Assembly: GCA_021648365.1 (NCBI GenBank)
Contig: JAKISY010000069.1
Span: forward strand, 1-25,031
DNA: 25,031 nt
Source of the DNA: Verrucomicrobiales bacterium
GTDB taxonomy: Bacteria > Verrucomicrobiota > Verrucomicrobiia > Verrucomicrobiales > DEV007
Reading direction: 5' to 3'
Part shown: positions 1-7,871 of the stretch, piece by piece
Layout: each line of letters starts with the position of its first letter
Position numbering within the stretch: position 1 is the stretch's first letter
Translations under genes and position numbers: made by a program
The notes under the pieces: generated by a model
What the model was told of the DNA's origin: nothing
Seen by the model: the letters and a program-made list of their open reading frames with translations, nothing else
Database searches by the model: none

Positions 1-2
1 CG

Positions 3-695
3 TTACCCGAACTAGAGAAAGACATCCTCAAATGGTGTGAAGACAACGAACTCGACTTGCCAGCCAAAAAATGCACAGCTCTCACCAATTCCAAGACTTG
101 GGAAAAACAAAAACGACTTCTCGATGCCGCTACCCAATTACTCGAAATTGTTGGCACCGAGGAAAGCAGCAACTTCAATGAGTTCAAAACCGCCGTCGAT
201 GCCGCGCTGAAAGAAAACAAAATCAAGCTCACCGCTTCTGAGAAAAACGTTATCCTCGCCGCTGTCTCATGGTATGATGAAAGTGCCGAGAAAGTCATCA
301 AGAGGACCGAGAAAAAGCTCACTGGAGATAAGCTCAAAACACTTTTGGATCGTCTCGACTGTTCCGAGAGCGACCTCCCGGACTTCGGTTACTTCCCCAC
401 CGGGACAAAAGGCGAATACATCATCTACGAAGCTGAAGGAGATCTTCGTGATTCTGAGACCGTTCCGCTCAAAGAAAAAATCCACGCCTACTACCTGCGG
501 GAAGTGAAACCCCACGTCGAAGAAGCATGGATCGATCTGGAGAAAACCAAGATCGGTTACGAGATCAGCTTCAACAAATACTTCTACCAACACAAGCCGC
601 TGCGGTCTCTGGAAGCAGTCACCGCTGATATTTTGGAACTGGAAAAAGCCAATGAAGGACTGATTGCGGAAATTTTAAATAGTGGAAACAGATGA
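3..695 (+). CDS. hsdM: Type I restriction-modification DNA methyltransferase subunit, C-terminal part
   Basis: This is the 3' end of an open reading frame that enters from before the window; the frame is open from base 3. HsdM transfers a methyl group from SAM to adenine and works as M2S (methylase) or R2M2S (nuclease). Only the last ~230 residues are visible, so the SAM-binding and NPPF/Y motifs lie upstream. The tail is typical of the family: residues reading SETVPLKEKIHAYYLREVKP, then HVEEAWIDLEKTKIGYEI with FNKYFYQHKPLR, and a final helix rich in Leu and Glu that in this family contacts HsdS. An internal TTG at 57 is not a real start. The stop is followed after 22 bases by the AAA+ ATPase gene rather than by hsdS, so the usual hsdM-hsdS coupling is broken here. 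The identification is strong because hsdS and hsdR follow on the same strand. Confidence 0.9.
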   Translation, partial: LPELEKDILKWCEDNELDLPAKKCTALTNSKTWEKQKRLLDAATQLLEIVGTEESSNFNEFKTAVDAALKENKIKLTASEKNVILAAVSWYDESAEKVIKRTEKKLTGDKLKTLLDRLDCSESDLPDFGYFPTGTKGEYIIYEAEGDLRDSETVPLKEKIHAYYLREVKPHVEEAWIDLEKTKIGYEISFNKYFYQHKPLRSLEAVTADILELEKANEGLIAEILNSGNR

Positions 696-717
696 ATTAT
701 AGACTTCGCACAGAGGA

Positions 718-1725
718 ATGTTTCGTGTATCTTCACTAAGTATGAATTCCACGATGATGAAGCGGTTATTTCGCACGATCCAAACAGGATCTGGTTCTGA
801 TTTGGAGAAGCTGTGTCGTCGTATTGTTGAGGATGAACGAGGAAGGGGGCATGGAAAGGTTGCGAATGATCTGGAGAAGATTATTGGTCAGAAACCAAAG
901 GGGGATAAAAATAGTGGGAAAAGTATTCTCGCGCCACTGCCGAAAAGCCGGCGTGACTCCTCGCCCTTAGTGCAGGATGTTCCACTTGACCGGCTTCGGC
1001 ACGAAATGGTGTTGCCGGAAGATGTAGAAAAACGATTTTTAAGAATTGAACGTGAGTTTGCGGCACGATCTCGCTTAGCTACTCATGGATTGAAACCCCG
1101 TCATCGTATCCTTCTTTATGGGCCACCTGGATGTGGCAAAACTTTAGGCGCGGAACGTCTTGCTTATCATACGGGTTTGCCTCTTAGGAAAGTGCGTTTT
1201 GATAATCTGCTGTCATCTTATTTTGGTGAAACGATGGCAAATCTCCGAAAAGTTTTTGATGCAGCAGAGGAATCACCTTGTGCGCTTTTTCTCGATGAGT
1301 GCGACAGCTTGGCTCGTTCAAGAAATGACAGGAATGATGTGGGTGAAGTTACCCGTATTACAAATGCCCTGCTGGAAATGTTGGAGGGCTACTCTGGGGA
1401 TGGGTTGGTGATTGCCGCTACAAATTTGGATTCACAGTTGGACTCGGCATTGTTTCGGCGATTTGATGAAGTTCTTAAAATCCCACTTCCCGGTCAAAAG
1501 GAAATCCAACGGCTCTTAAAAGTGGCTCTTTCATCTATGAAAGTGGAGTCACGGCTGGCATGGGGGCAAATCGCTGGCGCGATGGATGGTATGTCGGGTT
1601 CCGAAGTCGTTCAAATTGCGGAGAATGCGGCGAAACATGCCGTTTTGGACAATCGGAAAGTGGTGACAAAAAGTGATATTTTGGAGAGCTTGGCGGAAGT
1701 GAGCGAACGGCAACCCAGCTCTTAA
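718..1725 (+). CDS. AAA+ ATPase, IetA-like defence protein
   Basis: A 335-residue AAA+ ATPase. An N-terminal helical segment of ~100 residues includes an RGHGKVA stretch often seen in ATPases paired with subtilases. One AAA core follows: Walker A GPPGCGKT at residues 135-142, Walker B LFLDECD with D193/E194, a sensor-1-like AATN near 230, and paired arginines (RRFDE, ~248) in the arginine-finger position. The C-terminal lid contains GMSGSEVVQIAENA. It is followed by an S8 protease gene only 12 bases downstream, the arrangement of the IetAS antiviral pair (AAA ATPase plus subtilisin-like protease). The ATPase probably remodels or gates its partner protease; that role is inferred. Start choice is unsure: ATG 718 has an AGAGGA directly against it, and in-frame ATGs at 742, 754 and 757 are also possible. 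No frame damage is seen. Confidence 0.85.
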   Translation: MFRVSSLSMNSTMMKRLFRTIQTGSGSDLEKLCRRIVEDERGRGHGKVANDLEKIIGQKPKGDKNSGKSILAPLPKSRRDSSPLVQDVPLDRLRHEMVLPEDVEKRFLRIEREFAARSRLATHGLKPRHRILLYGPPGCGKTLGAERLAYHTGLPLRKVRFDNLLSSYFGETMANLRKVFDAAEESPCALFLDECDSLARSRNDRNDVGEVTRITNALLEMLEGYSGDGLVIAATNLDSQLDSALFRRFDEVLKIPLPGQKEIQRLLKVALSSMKVESRLAWGQIAGAMDGMSGSEVVQIAENAAKHAVLDNRKVVTKSDILESLAEVSERQPSS

Positions 1726-1737
1726 TATCTTTTTAGC

Positions 1738-4332
1738 ATGCCCCAAGGTTCTTCAAAATTTCCCCATTTGTCTCTGACGTATAGTGGTCAACACGCTGCA
1801 AAATTTCCACGGAGCGGTAGAGCGACTGACTCAGAGGTGAAAATGAACCGTGAAAATCCGGTTGAACATGTTGAAAAATTGAAAGGTGTTTTGGGAGCAA
1901 TCCAGAAAACGAGAGAGGAAATTCAAGAAAAGAGATTAACTGAAAACCTTCCTGATTTACCTGCTGGAGAAGGACTTTTGATTCGATTGCCGGAAAGGGC
2001 GGAAATTGAAAGTATTACTCGTCCTTTGGGGATGGAATTAGTAGCTGAAACAGAGGACGGCTTCATGCTGGTTGCCACGGAGGATATTTCGTTTTCCTCC
2101 ATTTACGAATTGCTCGAGGAATTCGAGAACGGGGAAAAGTTGGTAGCGGGTTCGTCACTTTTAGAAATACAAGGAGGCAGCAGTGATTTACAGCGGCTTA
2201 AACTGATCTTAACCGAGGCGGCATTGGAATTGTGGCCTCTGAAAAATCGAGCTATTTACACTTTTGATTTGGGGGTTCAAACGGCAGAAAGCACAAAAGA
2301 AGGCAAGTGGCCTTCGGTAAGAAAGAAACAGGACGAATTGGAAGAAACGTTTCTTGCGAGAAGAAAACAAGAGCGGCAAGTGGTGCGTGATCAGTTGGAG
2401 GAGGAGTGGTTGGAAAAAGCTGAGGCAAGAGTTGCGGAACTAAACGAGTTTGTAAAACACTATGAGGGTGAAGTGTTGTCACCCTTGCTCTCCGAGCCGG
2501 GGGAGGAAAATGACAACGGCGTTGTCTTCGCCGACAGTGTTCAGTTACGGATCCAAATGAGCGGTGAGGGATTCCGCGATGTGATATTAAATTTCCCCCA
2601 TCTGTTTGAGGTTGATTTGCCACCTGAATTACGCGGGGACATCACAGGAGAAAATGAAGAGAGTGAAATAGAGCTACCTGATTTCATCGCACCGGATATT
2701 GATGCTCCACGAATCTGTGTCATTGATAGTGGGATACAGGAAAACCATGCGTGGTTGAGCCACGCGATTGATTCAGATTCCAGTCGCTGCTTTCTACTGG
2801 GAAGAGCCCCTGATGAGGTGGCTGATGAATATCCCGCCAAGGGGCATGGGACTCGTGTGGCAGGTGCCGTTTTGTATCCAGAATCTATTCCGCAGGGACT
2901 TGAGGTAGAAGCTGTTTGCTGGATTCAAAATGCACGGGTCTTAAACGAAAAATGCTCTTTACCCAAAAACCTTCCGCCAGAACGCTATCTTGCGCAGGTC
3001 ATAAGCCACTTCGTAAATGAAAGAGGAAGCAAAGTCTTTGTGCACTGCATTAACGCCAACATTCCCTGCCGAGTTCAGAGGATGTCTGCATGGGCTGCAA
3101 AAATGGATGAGTTGGCCTATGCCAAAGATATTTTGTTTATCCAGTCAACAGGAAACCAGTCGAGGTTGGAAATGGGAGATGAACCGAACCCAGGGCTGCG
3201 TTCTCATCTGGAAGACGGAAGAACGCCGCCGGAGCATCAACTCGAAGAATCGATGCGGGTGGCCGATCCTGCCCAAGGGCTCCATGCCTTGACGGTAGGC
3301 TCAGTGAGTGGAGATTTTTTTGAAGATGAATACCGTCGCTCCTTTTCTGAGTGCTTTCATGGCCCGTCAGGATTTTCTCGAACCGGCTTTGGCCAACCCT
3401 GGAGTGTCATCAAACCGGATGTGGTCGAAGTCGGAGGAGATCTGGTTTATTCAAAAACGAGTCCTCATCTGGTAAGTAAAGAAGTGCAAGTTTCTGTGGA
3501 ATTACTCAATGCAACTCTTCACCAGTCTTATGCTTTTTCAAAAGATGGTGCCGGGACCTCCTTTGCTGCGCCTAAGGTCGCACATATAGCAGCACGGCTT
3601 CAGGCACTGTTTCCTGATTCTTCGCCACTTTTATATCGAGCACTTATTGCCCAAAGTGCGCGATGGCCGCAGTGGGCTGAAACGGAAAACGATAAAGAGA
3701 AAGTTGTCAGATTGATCGGATATGGTATCCCGACCGTAGAACGGGCTACAGAAAACGCAGCAAATCGGGTTACCATCGTAACGCCTGAAGCTCGGTATCT
3801 GGGTTGTAAAGAAATGCACCTATTCACCATCCAGATTCCGGAAGAAGTGCGAGACGCAGCCACCGACGCTAAGATTCGAATCGATGTGACGCTCGCCTAC
3901 AACGCATTGCCGCGTAGAACACGCTCATCACGAACTGGGTATCTCGAAACTTGGCTGGATTGGCGGGCAAGTGATCTAGGGGAGCCTGCGGAAGAATTTC
4001 TGCAACGCATGACTGGAGGAGGGGGTTCTAGCTATACAAGTTTCAAATGGGCCCTTCACTCTAGCTCTAATCACGGTGAGGTCGGAGGAACCGCGCGGCA
4101 GAATGGCACTTTGCAAAAAGACTGGGCGGTTTTTGATTCTTATGAATTGGCATCTGAGTTTTCTATCGCCGTCAGAGGGCATAAGGGGTGGAATCATTTA
4201 GATGGTGAAGGGGATGCCCGCTACTGTCTGGCGGTTTCATTGGAAGTGCTTGAAGGTGAACTTCCGATTTATTCTACTATCCGGGCATTAAACGAAGTGT
4301 CCGTAGAAACTGAGAGCCGAGTCGAGATGTAG
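1738..4332 (+). CDS. S8 (subtilisin-like) serine protease, IetS-like defence protein
   Basis: An 864-residue protease of the subtilase family with no signal peptide, so probably cytoplasmic. The catalytic triad is complete: D330 in RICVIDSGIQ, H370 in GHGTRVAG, S608 in GAGTSFAAP; N473 in STGNQS fits the oxyanion hole. A ~300-residue N-terminal extension, with a Glu/Lys/Arg-rich coiled-coil-like part near residues 190-245, precedes the catalytic domain, and ~250 residues follow it. These extensions are characteristic of subtilases encoded beside AAA+ ATPases, as in the IetAS defence system. The gene starts 12 bases after the ATPase stop. The PHLSLTY segment just after ATG 1738 looks family-like, so I keep that start although it lacks a clear ribosome binding site; ATG 1843, preceded by GAGGTG, is the alternative. 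The natural substrate is unknown. The gene lies between hsdM and hsdS. Confidence 0.85.
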   Translation: MPQGSSKFPHLSLTYSGQHAAKFPRSGRATDSEVKMNRENPVEHVEKLKGVLGAIQKTREEIQEKRLTENLPDLPAGEGLLIRLPERAEIESITRPLGMELVAETEDGFMLVATEDISFSSIYELLEEFENGEKLVAGSSLLEIQGGSSDLQRLKLILTEAALELWPLKNRAIYTFDLGVQTAESTKEGKWPSVRKKQDELEETFLARRKQERQVVRDQLEEEWLEKAEARVAELNEFVKHYEGEVLSPLLSEPGEENDNGVVFADSVQLRIQMSGEGFRDVILNFPHLFEVDLPPELRGDITGENEESEIELPDFIAPDIDAPRICVIDSGIQENHAWLSHAIDSDSSRCFLLGRAPDEVADEYPAKGHGTRVAGAVLYPESIPQGLEVEAVCWIQNARVLNEKCSLPKNLPPERYLAQVISHFVNERGSKVFVHCINANIPCRVQRMSAWAAKMDELAYAKDILFIQSTGNQSRLEMGDEPNPGLRSHLEDGRTPPEHQLEESMRVADPAQGLHALTVGSVSGDFFEDEYRRSFSECFHGPSGFSRTGFGQPWSVIKPDVVEVGGDLVYSKTSPHLVSKEVQVSVELLNATLHQSYAFSKDGAGTSFAAPKVAHIAARLQALFPDSSPLLYRALIAQSARWPQWAETENDKEKVVRLIGYGIPTVERATENAANRVTIVTPEARYLGCKEMHLFTIQIPEEVRDAATDAKIRIDVTLAYNALPRRTRSSRTGYLETWLDWRASDLGEPAEEFLQRMTGGGGSSYTSFKWALHSSSNHGEVGGTARQNGTLQKDWAVFDSYELASEFSIAVRGHKGWNHLDGEGDARYCLAVSLEVLEGELPIYSTIRALNEVSVETESRVEM

Positions 4333-4337
4333 AAACT

Positions 4338-4466
4338 ATGCTAAGCTTCATGTTTTCATCTGTAACGGGCGTATTTCTACTAGCGACTCATAATGCCCAT
4401 GATGAAATGATTTTGTTTATTCGCGAGGCAATAGAATTGGATCGTAATTTTATAATTTTTCCATGA
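4338..4466 (+). CDS. Possible 42-residue peptide overlapping the hsdS start
   Basis: A short open frame begins with ATG five bases after the protease stop and ends with TGA that overlaps the hsdS initiation codon (ATGA). The predicted peptide starts MLSFMFSSVTGVFLLATH, moderately hydrophobic, with an acidic middle (HDEMILFIREAIELD). The ATGA junction is the normal form of translational coupling, which would make sense as a way to carry ribosomes from the inserted protease gene into hsdS. I recognise no family. The only support is position and overlap, and it may be chance. Confidence 0.25.
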   Translation: MLSFMFSSVTGVFLLATHNAHDEMILFIREAIELDRNFIIFP

Positions 4467-5800
4467 CAAATTTATCATTAAAAATTAAGAATTCATCATT
4501 CTCCAAATATCCGGCTTATAAGGATTCGGGGGTGGATTGGATTGGGAAAATTCCGGAGGAGTGGGAAAGTCAAAAGCTCGCAAGCTTTGGTCGATTTTCG
4601 AAAGGTGGAGGATTCTCAAAAGCCGATTTGTCACAAGAAGGCGTTCCAGCAGTTTTATACGGTGACATTTACACAAGGTATAATATCTCAATTCAATCTA
4701 TTGATCGATTTGTCCCAGAGAAAATTGCTGTGAATGCCATAGCAGGACTTCCTAATGACCTGCTGTTTACTGGTTCGGGTGAAACTCTTGATGAGATTGG
4801 TAAATGTGTAGACTGTGCAACCTCGAAACCTCTGGTGATTGGAGGTGATGTAATTATCTTTAGACAGAGCCTGTGTAACCCTCGCTTTCTTTCTTATATC
4901 CAGAACTCAAACCGGATCGCCATTGAAAAAGCCAAGAGCTCGAAAGGAGAAATTGTAGTTCATACATATGCTTCAAAATTACGAGAATTGCGAGTGCCGA
5001 TTCCACCAAAACCCGAACAAACCTCCATCGCAAATTTTCTGGATGAGAAGACGGTGAAGATCGACGAAGCGATCCGGCAGAAGCAGCGGATGATCGAGTT
5101 ACTACACGAGCGCAAGCAGATCATCATCCAGAATGCCGTCACCAAAGGCCTCGATCCCAATCTTCCCATGAAGGACTCCGGCATCGAATGGATCGGAAAG
5201 ATTCCGGCGCATTGGGAAGTGAAGCGTGGAAAATTTCTTTTCTTTGAATCTGACGAGCGATCCGGAACCGGCGATGAAGAGTTGCTTTCGGTGTCCCATA
5301 TTAGTGGTGTTACGCCTCGATCCGAGAAAGATGTAAACATGTTTCTAGCCGAAGATTACAGCGGCTCCAAATTATGTCATGCGGGTGATGTCGTTTACAA
5401 TATTATGTGGGCGTGGATGGGAGCTTTAGGAGTTTCACCCTGCACAGGAATTGTCTCACCATCGTATGGAGTGTATCGCCAGCGAACAGAGACTTTTGAT
5501 GACCAATACCTAGAATGGCTTTTGCAATCCCTTCGGTTTTGCGAATACTACAACAAAGTTTCAACGGGCCTTCATTCGTCTCGTCTTCGGTTCTATTCAC
5601 ACATGTTTATGAATATGTTCATTGGGTTTCCGCCACTAAAAGAACAGCGAATAATTGTGGGCTTTGTTACTAAAAACTCTGAACGAATTGACTCGGCTAT
5701 TCTCGAAACAGAACAGCAAATCGAAAAACTCAAAGAATACCGAGCCACCCTGATCGACTCCGCCGTCACAGGAAAAATTAACGTTTCCAGCTATGAGTAA
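4463..5800 (+). CDS. hsdS: Type I restriction-modification specificity subunit
   Basis: A 445-residue HsdS that chooses the bipartite DNA target of the type I complex. The two half-repeats are plain: DSGVDWIGKIPEEWE at about residues 21-35 and DSGIEWIGKIPAHWE from about 238 each begin a target-recognition domain. Each domain is followed by a conserved long helix: KPEQTSIANFLDEKTVKIDE with its RQKQRMIELLHERKQ continuation in the middle, and KEQRIIVGFV through EQQIEKLKEYRATLIDSAVTG at the C-terminus. These helices form the spacer coiled coil and bind HsdM. The length is normal for the family. The first target-recognition domain is more AT-rich than the central repeat, consistent with domain shuffling. 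The specificity cannot be read from the sequence. It should pair with the hsdM at the window start and the hsdR at 7872. Confidence 0.93.
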   Translation: MTNLSLKIKNSSFSKYPAYKDSGVDWIGKIPEEWESQKLASFGRFSKGGGFSKADLSQEGVPAVLYGDIYTRYNISIQSIDRFVPEKIAVNAIAGLPNDLLFTGSGETLDEIGKCVDCATSKPLVIGGDVIIFRQSLCNPRFLSYIQNSNRIAIEKAKSSKGEIVVHTYASKLRELRVPIPPKPEQTSIANFLDEKTVKIDEAIRQKQRMIELLHERKQIIIQNAVTKGLDPNLPMKDSGIEWIGKIPAHWEVKRGKFLFFESDERSGTGDEELLSVSHISGVTPRSEKDVNMFLAEDYSGSKLCHAGDVVYNIMWAWMGALGVSPCTGIVSPSYGVYRQRTETFDDQYLEWLLQSLRFCEYYNKVSTGLHSSRLRFYSHMFMNMFIGFPPLKEQRIIVGFVTKNSERIDSAILETEQQIEKLKEYRATLIDSAVTGKINVSSYE

Positions 5801-5867
5801 GAAACTCAGCATCAAAGAAGAAGTTTAGGATTTCCTCCTCTACACCGCGCCTGGCGGTGAGATGTAG
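5793..5867 (+). pseudogene. Start of a broken RhuM-like gene
   Basis: An ATG overlaps the last codons of hsdS (ATGAGTAA). The frame reads MSKKLSIKEEV, stop, DFLLYTAPGGEM, stop. The phrase FLLYTAPGG followed by a missing Val-Lys-Val/Glu stretch resembles the N-terminus of RhuM/virulence-type proteins that often sit inside type I restriction operons. After base 5867 the similarity ends and the operator-like palindromes begin. I read it as the stump of a gene lost when the next two genes came in. Only ~24 codons support this. Confidence 0.4.
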
Positions 5868-5886
5868 CTGGAGAAAAAGAACACAA

Positions 5887-5901
5887 GTTCCATTTTGGAA
5901 C
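5887..5901. promoter_or_regulatory. Palindromic operator-like site, type A copy 1
   Basis: GTTCCATTTTGGAAC is a perfect inverted repeat (6-base arms, 3-base centre). A second, nearly identical copy lies 34 bases downstream, about three helical turns away. Both lie upstream of the two-gene unit whose second protein has a DNA-binding HTH, so autoregulation by that protein is the natural inference. Confidence 0.55.
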
Positions 5902-5920
5902 ATGTGGGTGTGAGTGGTAT

Positions 5921-5935
5921 GTTCCATTTTGGAAA
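5921..5935. promoter_or_regulatory. Palindromic operator-like site, type A copy 2
   Basis: GTTCCATTTTGGAAA differs from copy 1 only in its last base, leaving 5 of 6 paired positions. Together with copy 1 it also forms a wider inverted repeat (TGGAACAT facing ATGTTCCA across the spacer). Confidence 0.5.
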
Positions 5936-5966
5936 CAACCACTCAGCACGGTGCAGTTGAGGGGAA

Positions 5967-5982
5967 GGTGCTAAAAAGCACC
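5967..5982. promoter_or_regulatory. Palindromic operator-like site, type B copy 1
   Basis: GGTGCTAAAAAGCACC is a perfect inverted repeat with 6-base arms and a 4-base centre. A related site follows at 6008-6023. In addition GCTAAAA (5970-5976) faces TTTTAGC (5992-5998), so the region can fold in alternative ways. Confidence 0.5.
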
Positions 5983-6007
5983 AAAATCCCATTTTAGCAT
6001 TGAACTA

Positions 6008-6023
6008 GGTGCTGAAAGGCACT
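6008..6023. promoter_or_regulatory. Palindromic operator-like site, type B copy 2
   Basis: GGTGCTGAAAGGCACT is an imperfect copy of the type B palindrome (GTGC and GCAC arms kept). It ends 22 bases before the ATG at 6046, a position where a bound repressor would block transcription or the ribosome. Confidence 0.45.
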
Positions 6024-6045
6024 AGGTTGAATCCTGTTGGAAGAT

Positions 6046-6447
6046 ATGCCATGCCGAATCACTTTAGCTTCTGAGGATATCCGCCTCGCCATCATTGATG
6101 CCCTTAGAGCTCCTGAAAGGCGGCGTTTCCGACGCGAAGACAGCACGAGTCGGAATTACCTCGAACTGTGGGGCCTGCCAGCCGAAACCATTTATGACGA
6201 TTTAGCCGAACAACTGGAACAATACGAACTTCAAACCCTCCCGAAAGAAAAACCATCAGACCGACAGAAATACCAGACCTTGCTACGCTTCCCGGAAGAG
6301 GACGGGTATTGTGAGGCCTTGATCCATGTGAAACTTGATCCACGGGGCGAGCCGCCCATTGTGCTGGTTTCAGTTCACTCACATAACACAGGCCACAAAC
6401 CACTGAAGTTGATCCCCATTAAAAAGAAAACTGACCATGAAAAATAA
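6046..6447 (+). CDS. Unrecognised small protein, candidate toxin of a toxin-antitoxin-like pair
   Basis: A 133-residue protein from ATG 6046 (136 from an in-frame TTG at 6037; GGAAG lies between the two). No confident family. The N-terminal half is helical and basic (RRRFRREDSTSR), the middle has a YDDLAEQLEQYEL helix, and the C-terminal half predicts beta strands (CEALIHVKLDP, PIVLVSVHSHNTG) ending in a Lys-rich tail. A basic helical start followed by short strands with a His pair is compatible with small RNase toxins of the RelE/MqsR type, but I see no diagnostic catalytic set. Its stop lies inside the next gene (11-base overlap), so the two are translationally coupled. The partner has an MqsA-like zinc finger and HTH, which is the main reason to suspect a toxin. 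Operator-like palindromes lie directly upstream. Confidence 0.5.
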   Translation: MPCRITLASEDIRLAIIDALRAPERRRFRREDSTSRNYLELWGLPAETIYDDLAEQLEQYELQTLPKEKPSDRQKYQTLLRFPEEDGYCEALIHVKLDPRGEPPIVLVSVHSHNTGHKPLKLIPIKKKTDHEK

Positions 6448-7777
6448 ATCGAAAGCGAAGGATCCCATTCCCTGCTTTGACTGCGAGGACGGCTTTTTAC
6501 TGCCTACGCTAAGAGACTACCCGACTAAGCTGAAGGATTACGGAGAAGTCGTGATTTCCAATGTTCCTATGGAATGCTGCGATCAGTGCGGAACGCTGGT
6601 AACCGGGTCGGAAGGAGATGCTTTTATCCGGGCGGCGATTGACCGGATCACCAACAGTATCACCCCAGAGGAGGTTCATCATTTTCTCCAGAAATACCAG
6701 CTTACTCAAAAGACAGCTTCAGAAATCACTGGTTATGGAGAGAAGAACATATCCCGTTGGCTGACAGGGAAGGTGAGGCCGTCCGATTCGGTCAGTAATT
6801 TCCTCCGGCTTCTCATCGCGGATGAAGATGCGTTTTCAAAACTCAAATCAAAAAACTTTGGAGAAAGAGTGACTCAGAATTTCCCTGATGAGGAGAAGCA
6901 ACCCGATAAGGATGAGAAAGAAATCATTTCTCTGATTGACTACCCCAAATTGGTGAAGCTGAAAGCAGTGGCTGAAGCGAGAAGCCCGCAGGTGAAACGC
7001 ACTGAGCTTTGCCGCTTTTTTCAAACCAGTGATCTAGCTAGTTTTGGCTCTGAAATGAGCCGAGTTTGCGATTCCATAGCGGCATTCAAGGATACTGAAC
7101 AGAAATCGAATCCCGTGAGCGGTGGAGTATGGATCACATTGGGAACGATGGCAGCGAATAAGATCAAAGTGGTACCGTATCATCAAGATAAACTGGAAAA
7201 GGCAGTCGATGATCTAAGGGAATATACCCAACATGAGCCGGAAGATGTGATTGAGCAAGTTCAGTCGATATTGGCTCAAGCGGGGGTGGCACTTGTTTTT
7301 CTTCCTTTGATGAAGCAGTCAGCACTGCGAGGCTGCACTCGATTATTAAACCCGACGAAAGCGATGATTATCCACAGTCTGAAATACCGGACACTTTCGC
7401 AGTTTTGGCTGATTCTATTTCACGAGATTGCCCATCTTATTCTTCACATTAATACCCCGGAAGATGTTTTCCCAGAATATGCGGAAGCCAGCGATGATCC
7501 AAGGGAACTGGAAGCAGATGAATGGGCAAGAGATACCCTCGTCTACAGTGATAAACTATTAGAATTCAGCAGTCGACATCCCAAACCAAAAATCTGGGAA
7601 CTCCAACGCTTCTCTGAGGACATCAAAGTGCACCCTTCGATTGTTGCGGAAGTTTTTAATCAGAAAAAAGGTGAAGAGGTTATCTCTTATTCCTATCTTC
7701 GAATGAAAAATTTGTTCCCGAATATTTTAAATGATCAAGCAGAAACGCTTTGGCGGAAAACAGCTCAACATTTTTAA
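6437..7777 (+). CDS. MqsA-like zinc-finger/HTH regulator fused to an ImmA/IrrE-type metallopeptidase
   Basis: A 446-residue, three-part protein. (1) An N-terminal zinc finger with C13-x2-C16 and C47/C48-x2-C51, spaced as in YgiT/MqsA antitoxins. (2) A helix-turn-helix of XRE/MqsA type at about residues 80-125, reading LTQKTASEITGYGEKNIS then RWLTGK. (3) A C-terminal domain with the zinc-protease motif HEIAH at 329-333 and a following acidic segment (ELEADEWARD) that supplies the usual third ligand, the signature of ImmA/IrrE (DUF955) peptidases. Such fusions act as regulators that are cleaved, or cleave a partner, on a stress or phage signal. The gene overlaps the preceding small ORF and probably autoregulates through the 5887-6023 palindromes. 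It separates hsdS from hsdR. Domain calls are good; the role in this operon is inferred. Confidence 0.82.
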   Translation: MKNKSKAKDPIPCFDCEDGFLLPTLRDYPTKLKDYGEVVISNVPMECCDQCGTLVTGSEGDAFIRAAIDRITNSITPEEVHHFLQKYQLTQKTASEITGYGEKNISRWLTGKVRPSDSVSNFLRLLIADEDAFSKLKSKNFGERVTQNFPDEEKQPDKDEKEIISLIDYPKLVKLKAVAEARSPQVKRTELCRFFQTSDLASFGSEMSRVCDSIAAFKDTEQKSNPVSGGVWITLGTMAANKIKVVPYHQDKLEKAVDDLREYTQHEPEDVIEQVQSILAQAGVALVFLPLMKQSALRGCTRLLNPTKAMIIHSLKYRTLSQFWLILFHEIAHLILHINTPEDVFPEYAEASDDPRELEADEWARDTLVYSDKLLEFSSRHPKPKIWELQRFSEDIKVHPSIVAEVFNQKKGEEVISYSYLRMKNLFPNILNDQAETLWRKTAQHF

Positions 7778-7871
7778 CTTTATGATTCGTAGAATCAAGG
7801 CCCAAGCTTCCAATTGCTCTGCAAGCGCGTACAATACCAGTGCTTCATAGCCCGTTTCCTAAATTTACTTC

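Noticed and set aside
5881..6023. CRISPR-like or iteron-like array
   Set aside because: Only two copies each of two different palindromes with non-equal spacing and no spacers; an operator region is simpler.
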